Shown here: positions 1-13,900 of the stretch, one piece after another
Numbering within the stretch: the stretch's first letter is position 1
Layout of the letters: the number at the start of each line of letters is the position of its first letter
NCBI GenBank assembly: GCA_963662175.1
Contig: OY759222.1
Location: 6,988,713-7,052,712, forward strand
Length of the DNA stretch: 64,000 bases
Source: Aradus depressus
Lineage: Eukaryota; Arthropoda; Insecta; Hemiptera; Aradidae
Direction: 5' to 3'
The notes under the pieces: generated by a model
Told to the model about the DNA's origin: nothing
The model's database searches: none
Seen by the model: the letters and a program-made list of their open reading frames with translations, nothing else
Made by a program: the position numbers and the translations under genes

Positions 1-34
1 TTCGAGATATATATATAGATATATGTATTTTTTT

Positions 35-40
35 TTTATT
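35..40 (-). terminator. Candidate poly(A) signal for MIC60
   Basis: AATAAA on the minus strand, about 90 nt beyond the MIC60 stop codon. It sits in a T/A run, so a chance match is possible. Confidence 0.5.
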
Positions 41-128
41 ACATATAAATATATATATGGCAGGGGATGTGATTGTTGTATGCTGTCATATTTTTTCATG
101 TGATAGTCGATCCACAGTGGGGGCAGAC

Positions 129-306
129 TTAAGACCAGGAAAGTCCAGCGGCAGCGGCGTGCGCCATTAGAGTAATGGCAGCTTGTTGTGTCTCTAGGAA
201 GATTCGCGTTTCGTTAATCCAATCCCGTGCAACGCAATGGGGTGCTCCATCAAGAAGATTCATGTATCGGAGAGCTTGCGCAAAGTCGCCACGGTCAACC
301 CAGTAC
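129..306 (-). CDS. IMMT: MIC60 coding exon 14 and stop
   Basis: Residues 668-726 plus TAA at 131-129. It carries the domain's final helices ([20 protein letters not shown], then LETQQAA) seen at the end of mitofilins. Acceptor TTTACAG. Confidence 0.95.
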
Positions 307-3300
307 CTGTAAACAATAATAGTACTCGCATACTTGAATGAAGCTAGACTTCTATTGATGAGAGAATGATTATAGCGCCAGATCAATTATCCCTTCACTC
401 CCTCTCAAAACCAACCCTCCCAACCCCTTCCAGTTCACTCTTCAGCCAATCTCATCTAACCCAACTTAGGGTGTTCTCTCCACTAAAATATAAGAAAGTG
501 GAACTAAGAACATCTCCAACTAGATCCCACTTCTTTTTCTTTACCCACATTGTTGACTGCATCAAGGATATCCCATAGGTAATGTCGGTTTTTCGAAATT
601 ATTGTTGATAATTCAACTAGAAGTGTCGAACTACCGAAAGTAATATAGATTAATCGGTTGAATTTGATCATCGAATATAATCGATATTTACATTTGATAT
701 CGAATTTAAAATTAGCGGTCTTGCACTTTCCAATGTCTCACCTATATTCTCTATATTTTATGATAAGTTTACTGAATTCTACTTCTTTGACTATTTTTTC
801 TTGGGATGACAAAAACATGACATGCACCAGACTTGTAAGGAGGAACTGTAAATTCTTTGTAAATAAGGTAGGCACCTAATTTATTCATTTTCCATCTTGC
901 CACAACCACATGATCCTAGGGCCACAAAATAAAACAGCACATATGATGCTAAATTTTATTAAGATATAGATATTTTTAATCTTTTGTTCAGTCTAGATTT
1001 TTTGTTTACGTACTTGTTCATATTACATGAGCTGGTAGCTGAAGTATACATTTTAAAAAACTTGTATTTCTCAATAAAAACCTATTTTACCCTCAACCCC
1101 TAACTATTTAATAAAAATATATTAACTAGTATTTTAAAGGAACTGATAATACTGATTAGGATGAAACCCCTTTTCTTGGTTACTGACAGAATAGCCAACC
1201 GTACGGAAACCGAACTCTATTCCCGACAGCGGCGATTGCTTTTCTTGTTCGAAATTCATGTTTCAGAATTTCGATATTGGCTAAGAACTATCGATACTAT
1301 CGGCTTGGTCGACTATCGATAGTTTGACACCACTGAGGTCAATTTCTCTAGATTATGGTTTGTGTACAAACAGTGTTTAAAAAGGGATTAATAAATCACT
1401 TTTTCAACCGGTGGGGAAAAAAACATAGATTTTATCTCTAGTTGATATTTTGAAATGGAACTGACACGTGAGCATCTTCGGTATGTCATGGTAAGGGGCT
1501 AGGAGAAGCCTCCATCCGCGGAAAGTGTTAATGACTGTTTGGTGAAATATGTAAATACGAAAAAAACGAAGAGGTCTACTGCGAACAATTCGACTGTTTG
1601 AGGCTAACCTTGAAAGAAAAAACCTCCATCTCTGGTCAATAGACGCGGAGTTTTATTTCATGAGGACAATGAGAGAGAGCTCACGTTGTAAGAGAGACCC
1701 TACACAAAAACTACACCACTTGGGTCGGTGAATATACCGTATTCTCCAGACTTAGCCCTTCAGATAACCATCCGTACCTGAGTCTGCAGAAAGTACTAAT
1801 TGGCCAGCCCATGGATTCATTGGAAGAGGTAGAAAGGGCAGTCCTTTTATTTTTCTGATCAAAACTCAAAGAGTTTACTTTGAAAAGGGAATTGAAAATT
1901 TAGAAGATGGAAAATTATAATAGAAAATGATGGAAAACACATTATTGATTAAACACAGTACGAAGGGCGCCAGTAGATCAGTGCTATGCGTGCTTGCTTA
2001 TTGAGCTTAAGATTGCGGGTTCCAAACCTTAGGTTTTTTATCTGACAGATGAAAAAACCTTTCAAATGGGTCGTTAAGCGATGGTCCCGAGTCTGTACGA
2101 TATCAGGTACTCTTCTTAAAGACCTAGGTGAATAAAAGCTTAAGGATCACATAATAGAGTCGGGCTCAAGTGATGAATAGATTTCAAGCAATATTTCATG
2201 TGAACTGAAACATTAAAATAACTAAAAACAGAACATAATTGACTTCCAATAAGTTATTTTGAATGAATGTAAATAAAAAGATAGAAAAGTACAATAAATA
2301 AATCGATCAATAGAAATAAACAAGATATTACCTGGCTCTTTGAAGAATTTCATAGGTGTTGAACTTGCCCACTTCTACAGGTTCATTGGCCAGCTCATAT
2401 GGAGGTATGGGGTTGGCAGGACTGATGATAAAGAAGGACTGAAGATAGGAGAGGAACATGATGGGAAGGGATGCTCCGCCGTCAGGGAGAAGGGCCACCC
2501 GCTTTGCCACCCGCTCTACTGTCAGAAACCTCTCTCGAAGAGCTGCTTCGGGGAACACACCCCGGATGCGAGCCTCCAAGGGGATGGAGGAGACAACCAC
2601 ATCCACCAGTTCGTCGTTCTCAGCTGCAACAGAGTATGAAGCTCACTCAACCAAAATCCGACGGTTCTCACTTTCATTTACAAGTTACCGAAATCTCCCA
2701 TTTTCTTCATCAGCTAAGTATAGGGGAAGTTATGTAATCTGTCAGAAATTCGAAGTGGAGTTTTCAACGGAATTTCATGTTTACTGATCTCCTGATTTCC
2801 AAAATAAAAAAAAAAAATGTTGTCCGTCTGGGAACAAGAAAACTCCCGATTAGAATGAAGATATCGACACGAAATTTTGAGAAAAAAAAGTCAATATTAA
2901 ATCAGAATAATCCTATAATCTACTCCTGTCAAACTAAGATCTACAGCATGGCGCCACTAATATCTATAGGGGCAGCGGTTTGCGTGCTTGCTTACTGAGC
3001 TCAAGATCGCGGCTGCGAAATCCTGCCGAGGCCCTTAGGTTTTGTACCTGGTAAGTGAAAAAAAAACCTGAGTACGCCGTCCTTCGAATGGGACAATAAA
3101 CGATGGTCCCGAGCCTGTACGATGTCAGATACTCCTTAAAAACCTCTACCCTAGAACAAAACTTTAGGACTCGCATATTGGAGTCGGGTTCAAAAGAGCG
3201 TTCTGGTAGTAGGCTATATGACCTCGAAGTTAAAAGCCCGGGCATGAGTCTTATCTGTAGCATATGAGTAACTCTGCAGTAGGTGGTGCGTGATGTACGA

Positions 3301-3722
3301 CTAAGACAAGGGATGAGAGCGGGTAGGAGCTTAGAAGCCTTACTAGCCGTCCTACACCATCTTGTTATCGACCCGTTTATATTTTCGCAATGGGTAATAA
3401 AAGCATTTCTCTAATCTTGGTAGTAAAGTTCACTTCAATCAAAAAAGTTTTAATATTGCATTCCTTGCATTCCGAGTGCTGTAGTGATTTTAATTTTGTT
3501 TTTTACTGAGGACAAGATTATCATTATTATTATATTAAAGTGAAAATAGAATTAAGTTTCTTCAATAACTTTGGCGAAATGCTATAATGAACTAAATGAT
3601 CATTTGCGAAACATCGTCTCCGATCACCTCAATGCTCAAAAGCCAATAGTTTTCGATCATTAATTTAGTATTTATTTCCGTTGAACTATAACATTGTAAT
3701 AGGATACGTCATAAGAATGTAT

Positions 3723-3756
<34 letters not shown>

Positions 3757-6700
3757 ATTGGAGGGGGAAATGCTGTGACGCACATCCAGGGAAGGTAGCC
3801 CTGGATAGTGTGGGACTCGAGACGGTTCACCATCACCATACCCACTAAAACCCCCTCCTTGCCGATCCTGATTCCCTTCCGCGGAACTGACGGTCTGTCA
3901 TTACTTCGCGGAAGGGAGGAAGGGTGGCTGGTAACGCCCCTTCTTCTGTTTTATTACCGCTACTGTTCCTTGTCAGCCCTCTCCTGAAGGGCCAACCCGC
4001 CCATGATGAGCGCTGCAAAATCGCAGCCTTCATCCCACGACTCCTGGGAGCGCAGCATAGCGTCCACGTAACTGGTAGCAGTCAGTGGGGCGCCCATGCT
4101 GCACTCCAGATTTTTCCTTCCCTCCTCAAATCTGGGGCATTTGAGGAGGACATGCTCCGCCGACTCCGTCTCACCAAGGCACGCGGGGCAGTCTGGTGTT
4201 GTTGCTGCCCCGATTTTGTGGAGGTACCCCCGGAACCCACCGTGTCCCGTGAGTACCTGGGTGAGGTGGTAATTCACCTCCCCATGCTTTCTGGTGAGCC
4301 AAGGCTCGACTCGAGGGATGAGCCGATGGGTCCACCGTCCCTTTGTGGACTTGTCCCATTCTTCCTGCCACTCCCTAATTGTCCTGGCCCTCTCTGGCTC
4401 TGCTGGACCAGGGCTGGCCCCCGCGTCCTGATAGAAGACCCGGTTTCCCCTGTGGTCGAAGCGCTGCACCACCTCTTCCACCTGAACCTGGTCTTGTTTC
4501 CTTTTGAAGTGTCGCGTACGTTCCCGTGCCAAGAGGTCAATGGGGGGCAGCCCAGCAATTACATAGGCAGCGTCGCCAGAAACTGTTCGGTAGGCGCATG
4601 CGACTCTCAGTGCGCTTCGCCTGTGAGCGGGGGCGATCAGTCTCAGGTATGAGGGAATCCTCGTTGCATCTGCCCATGTCGGGGCCCCGTGCAGAAGGAT
4701 GGATGTGCTGACTCCTGCCAGCAGTCTTCTCCTGCTCTGCCTAGGGCCACCGACGTTGGGCAGAATTCTCGAAATCGCCGCCGATGTAGACATGTATACA
4801 TTAAGATAGCTAATAAATTAAGAGTCTGACACACATGGATTAAATAAACAATGCTACAAAAAAATAAAATGAAATGAATAAATACTTGAAAATATGAATA
4901 AAAAAATAATAATATTAATAAATATATTTATTATAACGCATGCCCGGGCTTTAACTAGAAGGTCATATAGCCAACTACCAGAGCGCTCATTCGTCACTCT
5001 GATGGACATGAGCCCGACGTTACCATGTGAGTCCAAAACTTAACCTACTCTAAATGTTTATATGTGGTTTTAATGAGTGCCTGACATCGTACAAGCTCGG
5101 GACCATTACTTAACGTCAGAAAGACGGCGTGCTCAAGGTTTTTTTCACTTTGCAGGATTTTGAACCCTCGATTTTGAGCTCAGTGAGTAGCATGCGTACC
5201 ATTGGAGCTACTGGCGCCCTCTAAATACAATAGATAAATGTTTTCATTTAAATAATATTAAGATAATAATTGTTCATAACTTTTCCGGAAGTGTATTTTT
5301 TCAAGACAACATTTCGAGACGTTATTTTGCCCTTCATCAGGTCACAATGTGCGAAATATAGAAAAGAGAATAAAAAAAAAAAGTAATCCAGTTTTACGCG
5401 TCCGTAGTATCTCTCCTTGATGCAACTTAACTTTGGGCGAAGGGGATCCGGGGATGTTTCAAAGCAGACCATTCATCAAATTGACTACAGCTCATAAGAT
5501 CATACCGCCTTCAAAGCAGACAATTAATCAAATTGACTACAAATCAAAAGAGGCAATTGAATGAATAAAATACAATGCTTACATGCAGCTTGAACCACGG
5601 CGTTGATTTCATTCTCAAGGGGCCTTATGTCAGCTGAGGGAACTGCGCATGCGTAGGGTCCTCGGATGGCCGACTCTAGAGACTGGCATGCTGACCACAA
5701 GAACTGGGCAGCCCGGGCACGCTTCTCGCCGGCCGCTCGACCTGTAAACAAAGTACAAAAATAATATAAGGCAAGATTGTTAAATGTTACATTGTAAGGA
5801 CATCACTCAGATGAAATTACACTTAAATATTCAAGCCATTGATTTGTTGTTTTAGCCCCCATCTTCCTCCTTTCGGCCGATTTGGTTGAAAATCAAAATC
5901 TATCGTCCTTATGGGGTTCTGGATACACATGTACAAATTCGTGTCGATACATTCATTTTATCGGGAGTTATCCGATTCACTATCACACACACAAGCAGAA
6001 TTTTCTAAGTAAAACTTATTTTAAACCGTTGTATCTCACGAAACTAAACATGAAAATTATAATTAAGATAAGAAGTCTTGGTACAGTCTCGGCTGCAGTC
6101 TGCGAGCTACAGGCTGGCCGAGACTGTAGTGGACCGCTCCAGAGCAGGCTGGCAGACCTTCATGGAAGCTTCGGGTGAGTATTTCGTTGTGGGCTGCAAA
6201 AGGTGCAACTCCCAGTTCCCGATGGATTTGGGTGTTCCTGATAAACCAAGGTGCGTTCACCGTTATCCGGAGGACTTGGTTTTGAAACGTCTGTAATCTT
6301 GTTATGTTGGTGTGGCTAGTGCAGAACCATACGGGGGCAAGCGTAGGTTAAGAGTGGAAGTATTAGTGTTTTGTATAGTAAGGATGTGCATGTGTGTCTG
6401 AGTGGTGTATTCCTGTTTATGAGAGGGTAGATGAGCCTGAGTCGTGTGTATGCTTGTTGGAGTTTTATGTTGATGTATAGACAAGGAGAGTGGGTCGAAA
6501 AAATTGATTTTTTTTTTTTTTTTTTCGAACCGCTATAGTGCGGAAAAGTTGCCTCCTGTGATAGGAAGAAAAACGGCGTAAATTTTTTAAAAATCGGTTG
6601 ACATCTTCCGTTCGCGCATCGTACTTAAAATTTATGGAAATTGACAAAATTGAACATTTTTCGTCATTTTTTTAATATTACTTAGAATTCTATGATCGGC

Positions 6701-7952
6701 ACGCTATAGGTTTTATGTTTATTTTACGATTAAATAAAGTTAAATAAATTAAAATATCACTAATAATTACATGTTTTCCGGTCGCATAATGTGTTCGAAA
6801 AACGGGAATTTACAACATTTTTGCAAGTACCACTGCACTGTGCATATACCTTAGGACGTTCTTGTACTATATAGAAAAAGTTAAATGAAAATAACAAATT
6901 AAAGTTAAATGAATGAAAGTAACAACAAATTTAAATGAAAGTCTCAAGCGGAAGACCCGTGATGAGCGAGCGCAGAGTGAACCAAAATGTTCTAATATCG
7001 AAGTTGAAGAATATATAGCAGATATAAAGGACTATTCTTCCGCCGTTTCAGATAACAATGATGATGAATTTAAACCAAATACATCATCAGCAAAACCCAA
7101 TTGGCAGATGAGAGTTAAACTTAGCGCAACAGAGTTAAACAGTGATCGATTTGGGGTGTCCGATCGTCCAACAGCTGCCATAGCTTCAAGTGTTTTGCAA
7201 GACATGGGAATGATTACCGATACCGAATCTTCTCATGTGGTTGACAAATCTAAAATCAGAAGAGAAAAGCGTCGTGTCAGAACTGATTTGAAGCGACAAC
7301 TAATGAAGAAATTTGTGGCCTTTACTTTGACGGCAGAAAAGACGATACTTTGTTTGTCGAAAAAGTGAAACACTGCATGTAAGTAAGAAAAGAGGGTGGT
7401 TAATCGTTTGGGTAAACAATACTTTGGGCGAATAATGGGAAGGCAATGATGACAGATTGTGGGATATTAGTCGAGGGGAAAAAAAAAATGGGGAGGGTGG
7501 TTGTATGAGTCAAGAGTGGGGGGAGCGAGAGAAAGATGAGTGTATTGTCAGGATATGAAAGGAACAGAGGACAGATGAATGTTCTCCGTCTTCTAGGAGA
7601 GGCAGGAGTTCTGTGGAACAATGAGAGGCATCTCTAGAGCATCCATTACAGCGCCACCTGTCCGCATCACACGGGCTATCTTCAAAGTCAAAACTAACAA
7701 TATCACACCTTACAACGTTACAACGGCCGTTTGGAGAAAAGGTCAACTTGACCATGAGACTTGAAAATCCAATGCCAAATTCGCCACAGTACTTGCGGAG
7801 TAGAAAAAAAAACAGGGACTCTTATTTCCTCATACTAAATTTTGTGTCGATCTATTAATTACATCATCAGCTATCATTATCCTTAAAGGTCAGTCCAATG
7901 TACGTTATTGTTTAATTTATTCATTTATAATTGTTTCATTTATAATTGATTA

Positions 7953-7983
<31 letters not shown>

Positions 7984-10900
7984 TTCTTTTTTTTACAAAT
8001 GTACATTAATAATATTGACCGACAATACTCATGGTCAAATTGACCGTCTGAGGGGTTATCTCTTCTATTTCTACTCACACATATATAAAAGTGACCAAAC
8101 AAAAAAAAATTCAAATACAAATACAAATGCAGTAATTTACAAAATTAACTTAAATGATCCTTTAAAAAAACTAACAAAAAATAAAAATAAAAAACATCTT
8201 GCTGTTTATACATCACTAATAATTAAACTCTGAAACCAGCTCAAATCTATATTTCCAGGCGCTTTGCAATAGTTAATTAAAGTTTTGTAATTTCGTCCAT
8301 TTACATATTCAATAAACTGAACATAGCTCAACTCTGCTTCGCCAAAATAGATAAGACGAAATTCCCTTAAGATGGGGCATACGGCAATGAAGTGAAGCAC
8401 ATCTTCATCCTGCTTGTTATTACACATGGAGCAAAGCTTGACCTCCTTAGTGTAAGAATACTTATTTAAATAAAGAAGTTCACCTCGTACCTTCAGCACC
8501 CAACTTATCGAATTCGCATCCATCTCCAAGAAAATAACTTTATTATCTGTAAATAACTGTTTATATAAAGTATGCTTGGTACTATTTATTGATTTTAATT
8601 TATATTCATTAATAAATATATCCCTTACTTTATTTACAATATCATTACCTTTTATTCTGCCATCCAAAAACTCAGTTATATTAACATTACAGTTGTTACA
8701 AATAGATTGCACTTCGTTATACCAAATATAATTGATTAATGTATATATATATATATATAAATTATTTTGCATATATTGTTATAGTTACATTGTTTTCTTT
8801 CTTTTCTATATCTCGCACATTGGGACCTGATGATGGGACGTAAGAACGTCCCGAAACATCGATGGGATAAAAACACTTCCGAAGAGTTTTTTTTTGAAAA
8901 ATAGTTATCTTAATTTTTATTAAATTGAAAAATGTGTCTACTTATTATAAACGTATCTTGTATTAATTTTTTTTTTATATACTCATATATTTTTAAGTAT
9001 TTATTTGTTCAGTTTTTATTAATTTCATTTTACTTTTTTTAATAGTTTTGTTATTACTACTAATCATACGTGTGTTAGACTCAAGTGGTTATAAATCTAA
9101 TTTATAATCTATCTTTAATGTATAAATTCTTTTGACGTATCCTATTACCATGTATTGGTTTAACGGAAATAAATTTATTATTATTATTGGGGTTTTTCAG
9201 TTGAGCCTCTCCACTAATCCCGCTCCCCTTTGGTTGATTTGGTTGAAAATTGATAGGTGTTGTCCTGATATGTTATGAGACGTTTTGTGTTAAGTCTCCC
9301 ACCTAATCTTGAAAATCTATGACCATAGTGTGAAAAATAATTGCAAAAAAATTACTATTTCTCAAAAATTGCTCTCTTCTCAAGGTCCTGCCTGTCTAGG
9401 TTTGAATATCTGTTATTTTCCTACTGATAGAACTGTTAGTCCTAGAGATAGACTGATATTTTTCCATCAGTTAGAGTGTCTGATAGTCTGACTGAGAGAG
9501 GAACACTACTGATTGATGAGATCCCCCCCTTCCCCTTCACTAACCTAACCAACAAATACAGTCGTCAGAGCAGGGCTCTGATCAAGATATATAGCCTCCC
9601 CCTGTTCTAGAAGAAGGTGGAGTAGCAGACATCAGACAGCAGAGCAAACATCGTCAGCACCTGATACTACCTGGTCTCCAACAGGTCAACCTGGCCTAAA
9701 ACCCCATTCATTCATTCAATGTATCGTCCGAACAAGAGAAAGGTTCATTCAACTTTTTTACTTCCCCAGCTATAGTCAGTCCAATGTACGTTATTGTTTT
9801 ATTTATTCATTTATATATATTTTTTTATTTTAGACATTTTCATACATTCATTTATAATTGACTAATTACATATATATTATTTTTCATATATTGTTATAGT
9901 TACATTGTTTTCTTTCTTTTCTATATCTCGCCACATTGGGACCTGATAATGGGACGTAAGAACGTCCCGAAACATCGTTGGGGGATAAAGACACTTCCGA
10001 AGAGTTTTCTTTGAAAAATAGTTACCTATCTTAATTTTTATTAAATTGTGTCTACTTATTATGAAAGTATTTTGTATTATTATTTTTTTTTATTATTATT
10101 TTTTTTTATATACTCATATATTTTTAAGTATTTATTTGTACAGTATTTATTAATTTAATTTTACCCTTTTTAATGTTTTTTTTGTTACTACTAATCATAG
10201 ATGTGTTAGACTCAAGTAGTTATAAATCTAATTTAGAAGCTATCATAATGTATAAATTCATTTGACGTATCCTATTATCATGTATTGGTTTAACGGAAAT
10301 AAATTATTATTATTATTATTATATGAGGTCTAGGGGAAGTTATATAATCGGCCAAAAATTCGATGGGGAGTTTCCAACGGAAATTCATGTTTTCCGACTT
10401 CCTGATTCCAGAAAAGAAAAAATTATTTCTGTCTATTTATCTGTGAATGAGAGAGAAAGAACAAAGGTTGGTTAAACACGTATACATTATAATTGAAACA
10501 TTAATGAGAGCAGGACATAACGTTGCTTATAAAGCCTATAACAGTTAAAAAGTTTCATATCTTTATCGAAAGATCCCATCAATTTTGGAAATAAATCCGG
10601 TGTATTTCAAATTAAATGTGAATGTGATCAGTCATATATAGGCCAAAAATAGAGAAAATTAAAAATAAGAATATAGGAACACAAAAACAAAAGAACTCAG
10701 AATTCCTCCAACACCCAGAAAACTGAACAATAGAGAAATGTATGCCAACAAAAATCTGGAAATAAAATTAGAAAAACTGGAGGAAGGGGGAAAAATTGTA
10801 GATAAAATGGAGGGGATGGCCAGATGGAGTCTATCTCGACTAGGTCCAACGGAAATTCGTGTTTTCCGACCTGATTTCAGAAAGAAAAAAAATATATTTC

Positions 10901-13900
10901 TGTCTATGTATCTGTGAACAGGACAACTCCCGATAGAATGGATGTATCGAAGCGAAATTTTATATGTGTATCCAGAAACGTCGAAGGACGACACCTATTG
11001 ATTTTCAGCCAAAATATAACCCTGATAACTGTCGATATAACGAATGTACCAACGAGAAATTTAGTGATGCATATTAGCCATATCACTTATAAAGGTGCTA
11101 TCTAGTTATTTTACAACATCCATGGTCCCGGGAGGGAGTTTTATCTATAAAATAAAACTCACTCCCGGATGGGGAGGATTCGAACCCGCAAACCATGGTG
11201 AGACCATGCGACTAAAGCCCTACGCTCTAGCCCGCACAGGCCCCCGTGAGGAGTGGTTGACACATGGCCCCCACAAGGGTGGGGCTGGTGGAACCTTGGT
11301 TGCAGGGCCCGGGCCCAAGGGGGTCCGGGTCCAGTCCTTTTCATTTTTTTATTTTAGTAGATTTTGCAAGGGATCATAGCTTAAAAAGGCAAAATATATA
11401 ATTATAAGAAAATTTAGTATAATAGATACATATTCTAGTTGTGCGAGTTATTATTTAATTAGTTGCGTGCATGGATAGTTACTCTACGTTTGCAAATTAC
11501 TAGTATAAAACAGTCGGCACGAGACAGGTATAGACGGGCCCCACGCACTCCCTCAACCCTCCCCCACTCCTATTTCCCAGCCTATTGTCCAGCTGTTTCC
11601 CTCAGAGCAGTGTGCTAAAAATAGACGCATCGACGCATACTATCAGTTTGACTGATTGAAAATGAATTGGCCAAAACTATTGACTTTTCAGATGTTATTG
11701 ATAAATTTAGCCAAAAGAAAGCTAGGAAAGCTATGATAATTTAGGGCAGTTAGGCTATAAGTAAGCTTTTGTTGTAGCCAGTGTATTAAAAACACACAAA
11801 CATCGTAATTTTTAGAGCTCTTAATGTTATTTTTTTTTAGATCGTAATACTAGTTTTTGTCAATTTTTATTTTAATGTTAGTGAGTCAAAGAAATCTAAA
11901 AATTTAAACATTAATTTCAGTAAAATAAAAGTAAATGATATAATCACGGTAGCAATTGATGTGTGAAATAATTTAATCAATAAAGTTTGGTTTTAAAATC
12001 TAACTGATACTGTAACATTAATTATACCTTACAATCTATTTTTAGTTTAAATAAAATTGTAAAAGGGTTAAAAAATAACCATGTAATTATAATATAGCAC
12101 ATGACTATGAGATGGGGGGCCCGACCCTGATCCTGGTTACAGGGCCCGCAATCCAATGTGGGGGCCATGGGTTGACACCTATCAATTTTTAACCAAATCA
12201 ATAAATGGTTCAAGAAAGTAAAAACTTAAAACTTGCCAAATTAAGACATCTTTTATTATTTTCTTGAGCTTGTTAGCTAACATATCTGTTATTAATATTC
12301 TTGTAATTATATTTACTTATCCATTTTATTTTATTTCTGTGATGTATAAATCAATATTTACGGTTGTATAATTTCAGTATGAACACAACCCCTATTGTAA
12401 CGTTGATTCTTACATAATAGTAATAAAATAAAGAAATATTGTTTTTACCAAACTATCTCCTAATTTGTTACTCATGCCCGGGCTCTTTCGTCGCTCTGAG
12501 CCTTATGACTCTACGGTGGGAATTCTAAATGGTTCCTATATAGGGTAGGGGAGTTGAGTACCTGACATCACTTGGCGCGTCCCGTCTCAAGAATGGCCTA
12601 CTTGATTTTTTTTTTACCACCCTGATAAAAAATCTAAGCCGTGATCTTGAGTTCAGTAGGCAAGCACCGGCGCATTTTTTTGTTAATAATATAAATAAAA
12701 TATTTGTTTGAAATCAGTATGAGAATTAGAACGTGACACTCAACAATCTATTGACAAAGGAAGAGCTGGTGTTCAGTTCAATGAACCATCACCGGGGGAG
12801 CTCCGTTTATTTAATGAAGGGAGAAAGGGGTGTGTGTGTGGACACCAAATGACGTGGAGGCAGATGTTTGTGAAGTGGTTAGCGCATCTGGCCTCATTAC
12901 CTACTAACCTTAAAGTCGCAGATTCCTCCAATTCTTCTATCGACATTAACGAAACAAATGTATTAAATAAAGTTGGGAACGAGTTTTGTAAGAATCAATT
13001 TTTCGAAAGGACTAACCGTTTTCCATAAATCAATTAAACGGTTAAAAGAAAAATTGGTAACAGATAAAATGTAGTTATTAGGCCTCGAAGTAAAATTGGC
13101 TTAATTGTTGTCTGATATGTGTCAAAATCGAATCAGGTATTAGTTAGGATATATGAAATCTAATCTTCATCTCAAGTTTCAGGTTTGTTGCTACAATCAT
13201 TTTCGAGTTAAGAGGGCGCACATAGTTCTGTTCACATATTGAGAGCGCCGGTAGCTCAGTGGTATGCGTGCTTGCCTTCTGAACTCAAGGTCGTAGGTTC
13301 GAGCCCTGTTGTCAGGTACTCGTTAAAGACCCCCTACCCTAGGTGAATAAAAATTTAGGGTAGGCAAAATTTAGGACTCCAACGGTAGGAGTCGGGCTTA
13401 TGAGTGACGAAAGAGCGCTCTGGAAGTAGGCGATATGACCTCGTAGTTAAATTAATTGATTCTAATCCTTGAAAAAATTAATATTAATTAATTATCCTCC
13501 TCCTGATCATCTGGCTTTGGTAACACCTTGATTCATTACATTGGCAGTTATTGGGATTTTTCAGTTAAGCCCCCTCTGATCCTCCCCCCCTCCCCCCCCC
13601 CCCTTCGGCTGACTCCCTGAAAATTGAAAGGTGTTGCCCATAAAGGATTTTTTGAAATATATAAAATTTCGTGTCAATACATTCATTACAAAGAGTTTTT
13701 GTGTTAATCCTCCCTCGTAATCTCACACTTTCCTTAGGCCGATTTCGCTTAAAATCAAAAGGTGAAATCCTTAGATGGTTCTGGAAACACATATAAAATT
13801 TTGTATCGACACATTCATTCTAACGGGAGTTATCGTTCACAGGCAGACACACAAGGATTTTTTTTTTACATTTTAATAATCCGAAGATTAATAATAAATA

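Noticed and set aside
3924..4652. 242-codon plus-strand open frame
   Set aside because: It is the antisense shadow of the R1-clade LINE frame. Its composition is GC-driven, and the minus strand carries the recognisable Cys-His knuckle and LINE blocks.
13243..13320. Possible functional tRNA gene (good A and B boxes)
   Set aside because: The same sequence recurs about 25 times with a constant 240-bp body, no cloverleaf could be completed and no anticodon arm was evident. It is a SINE head.
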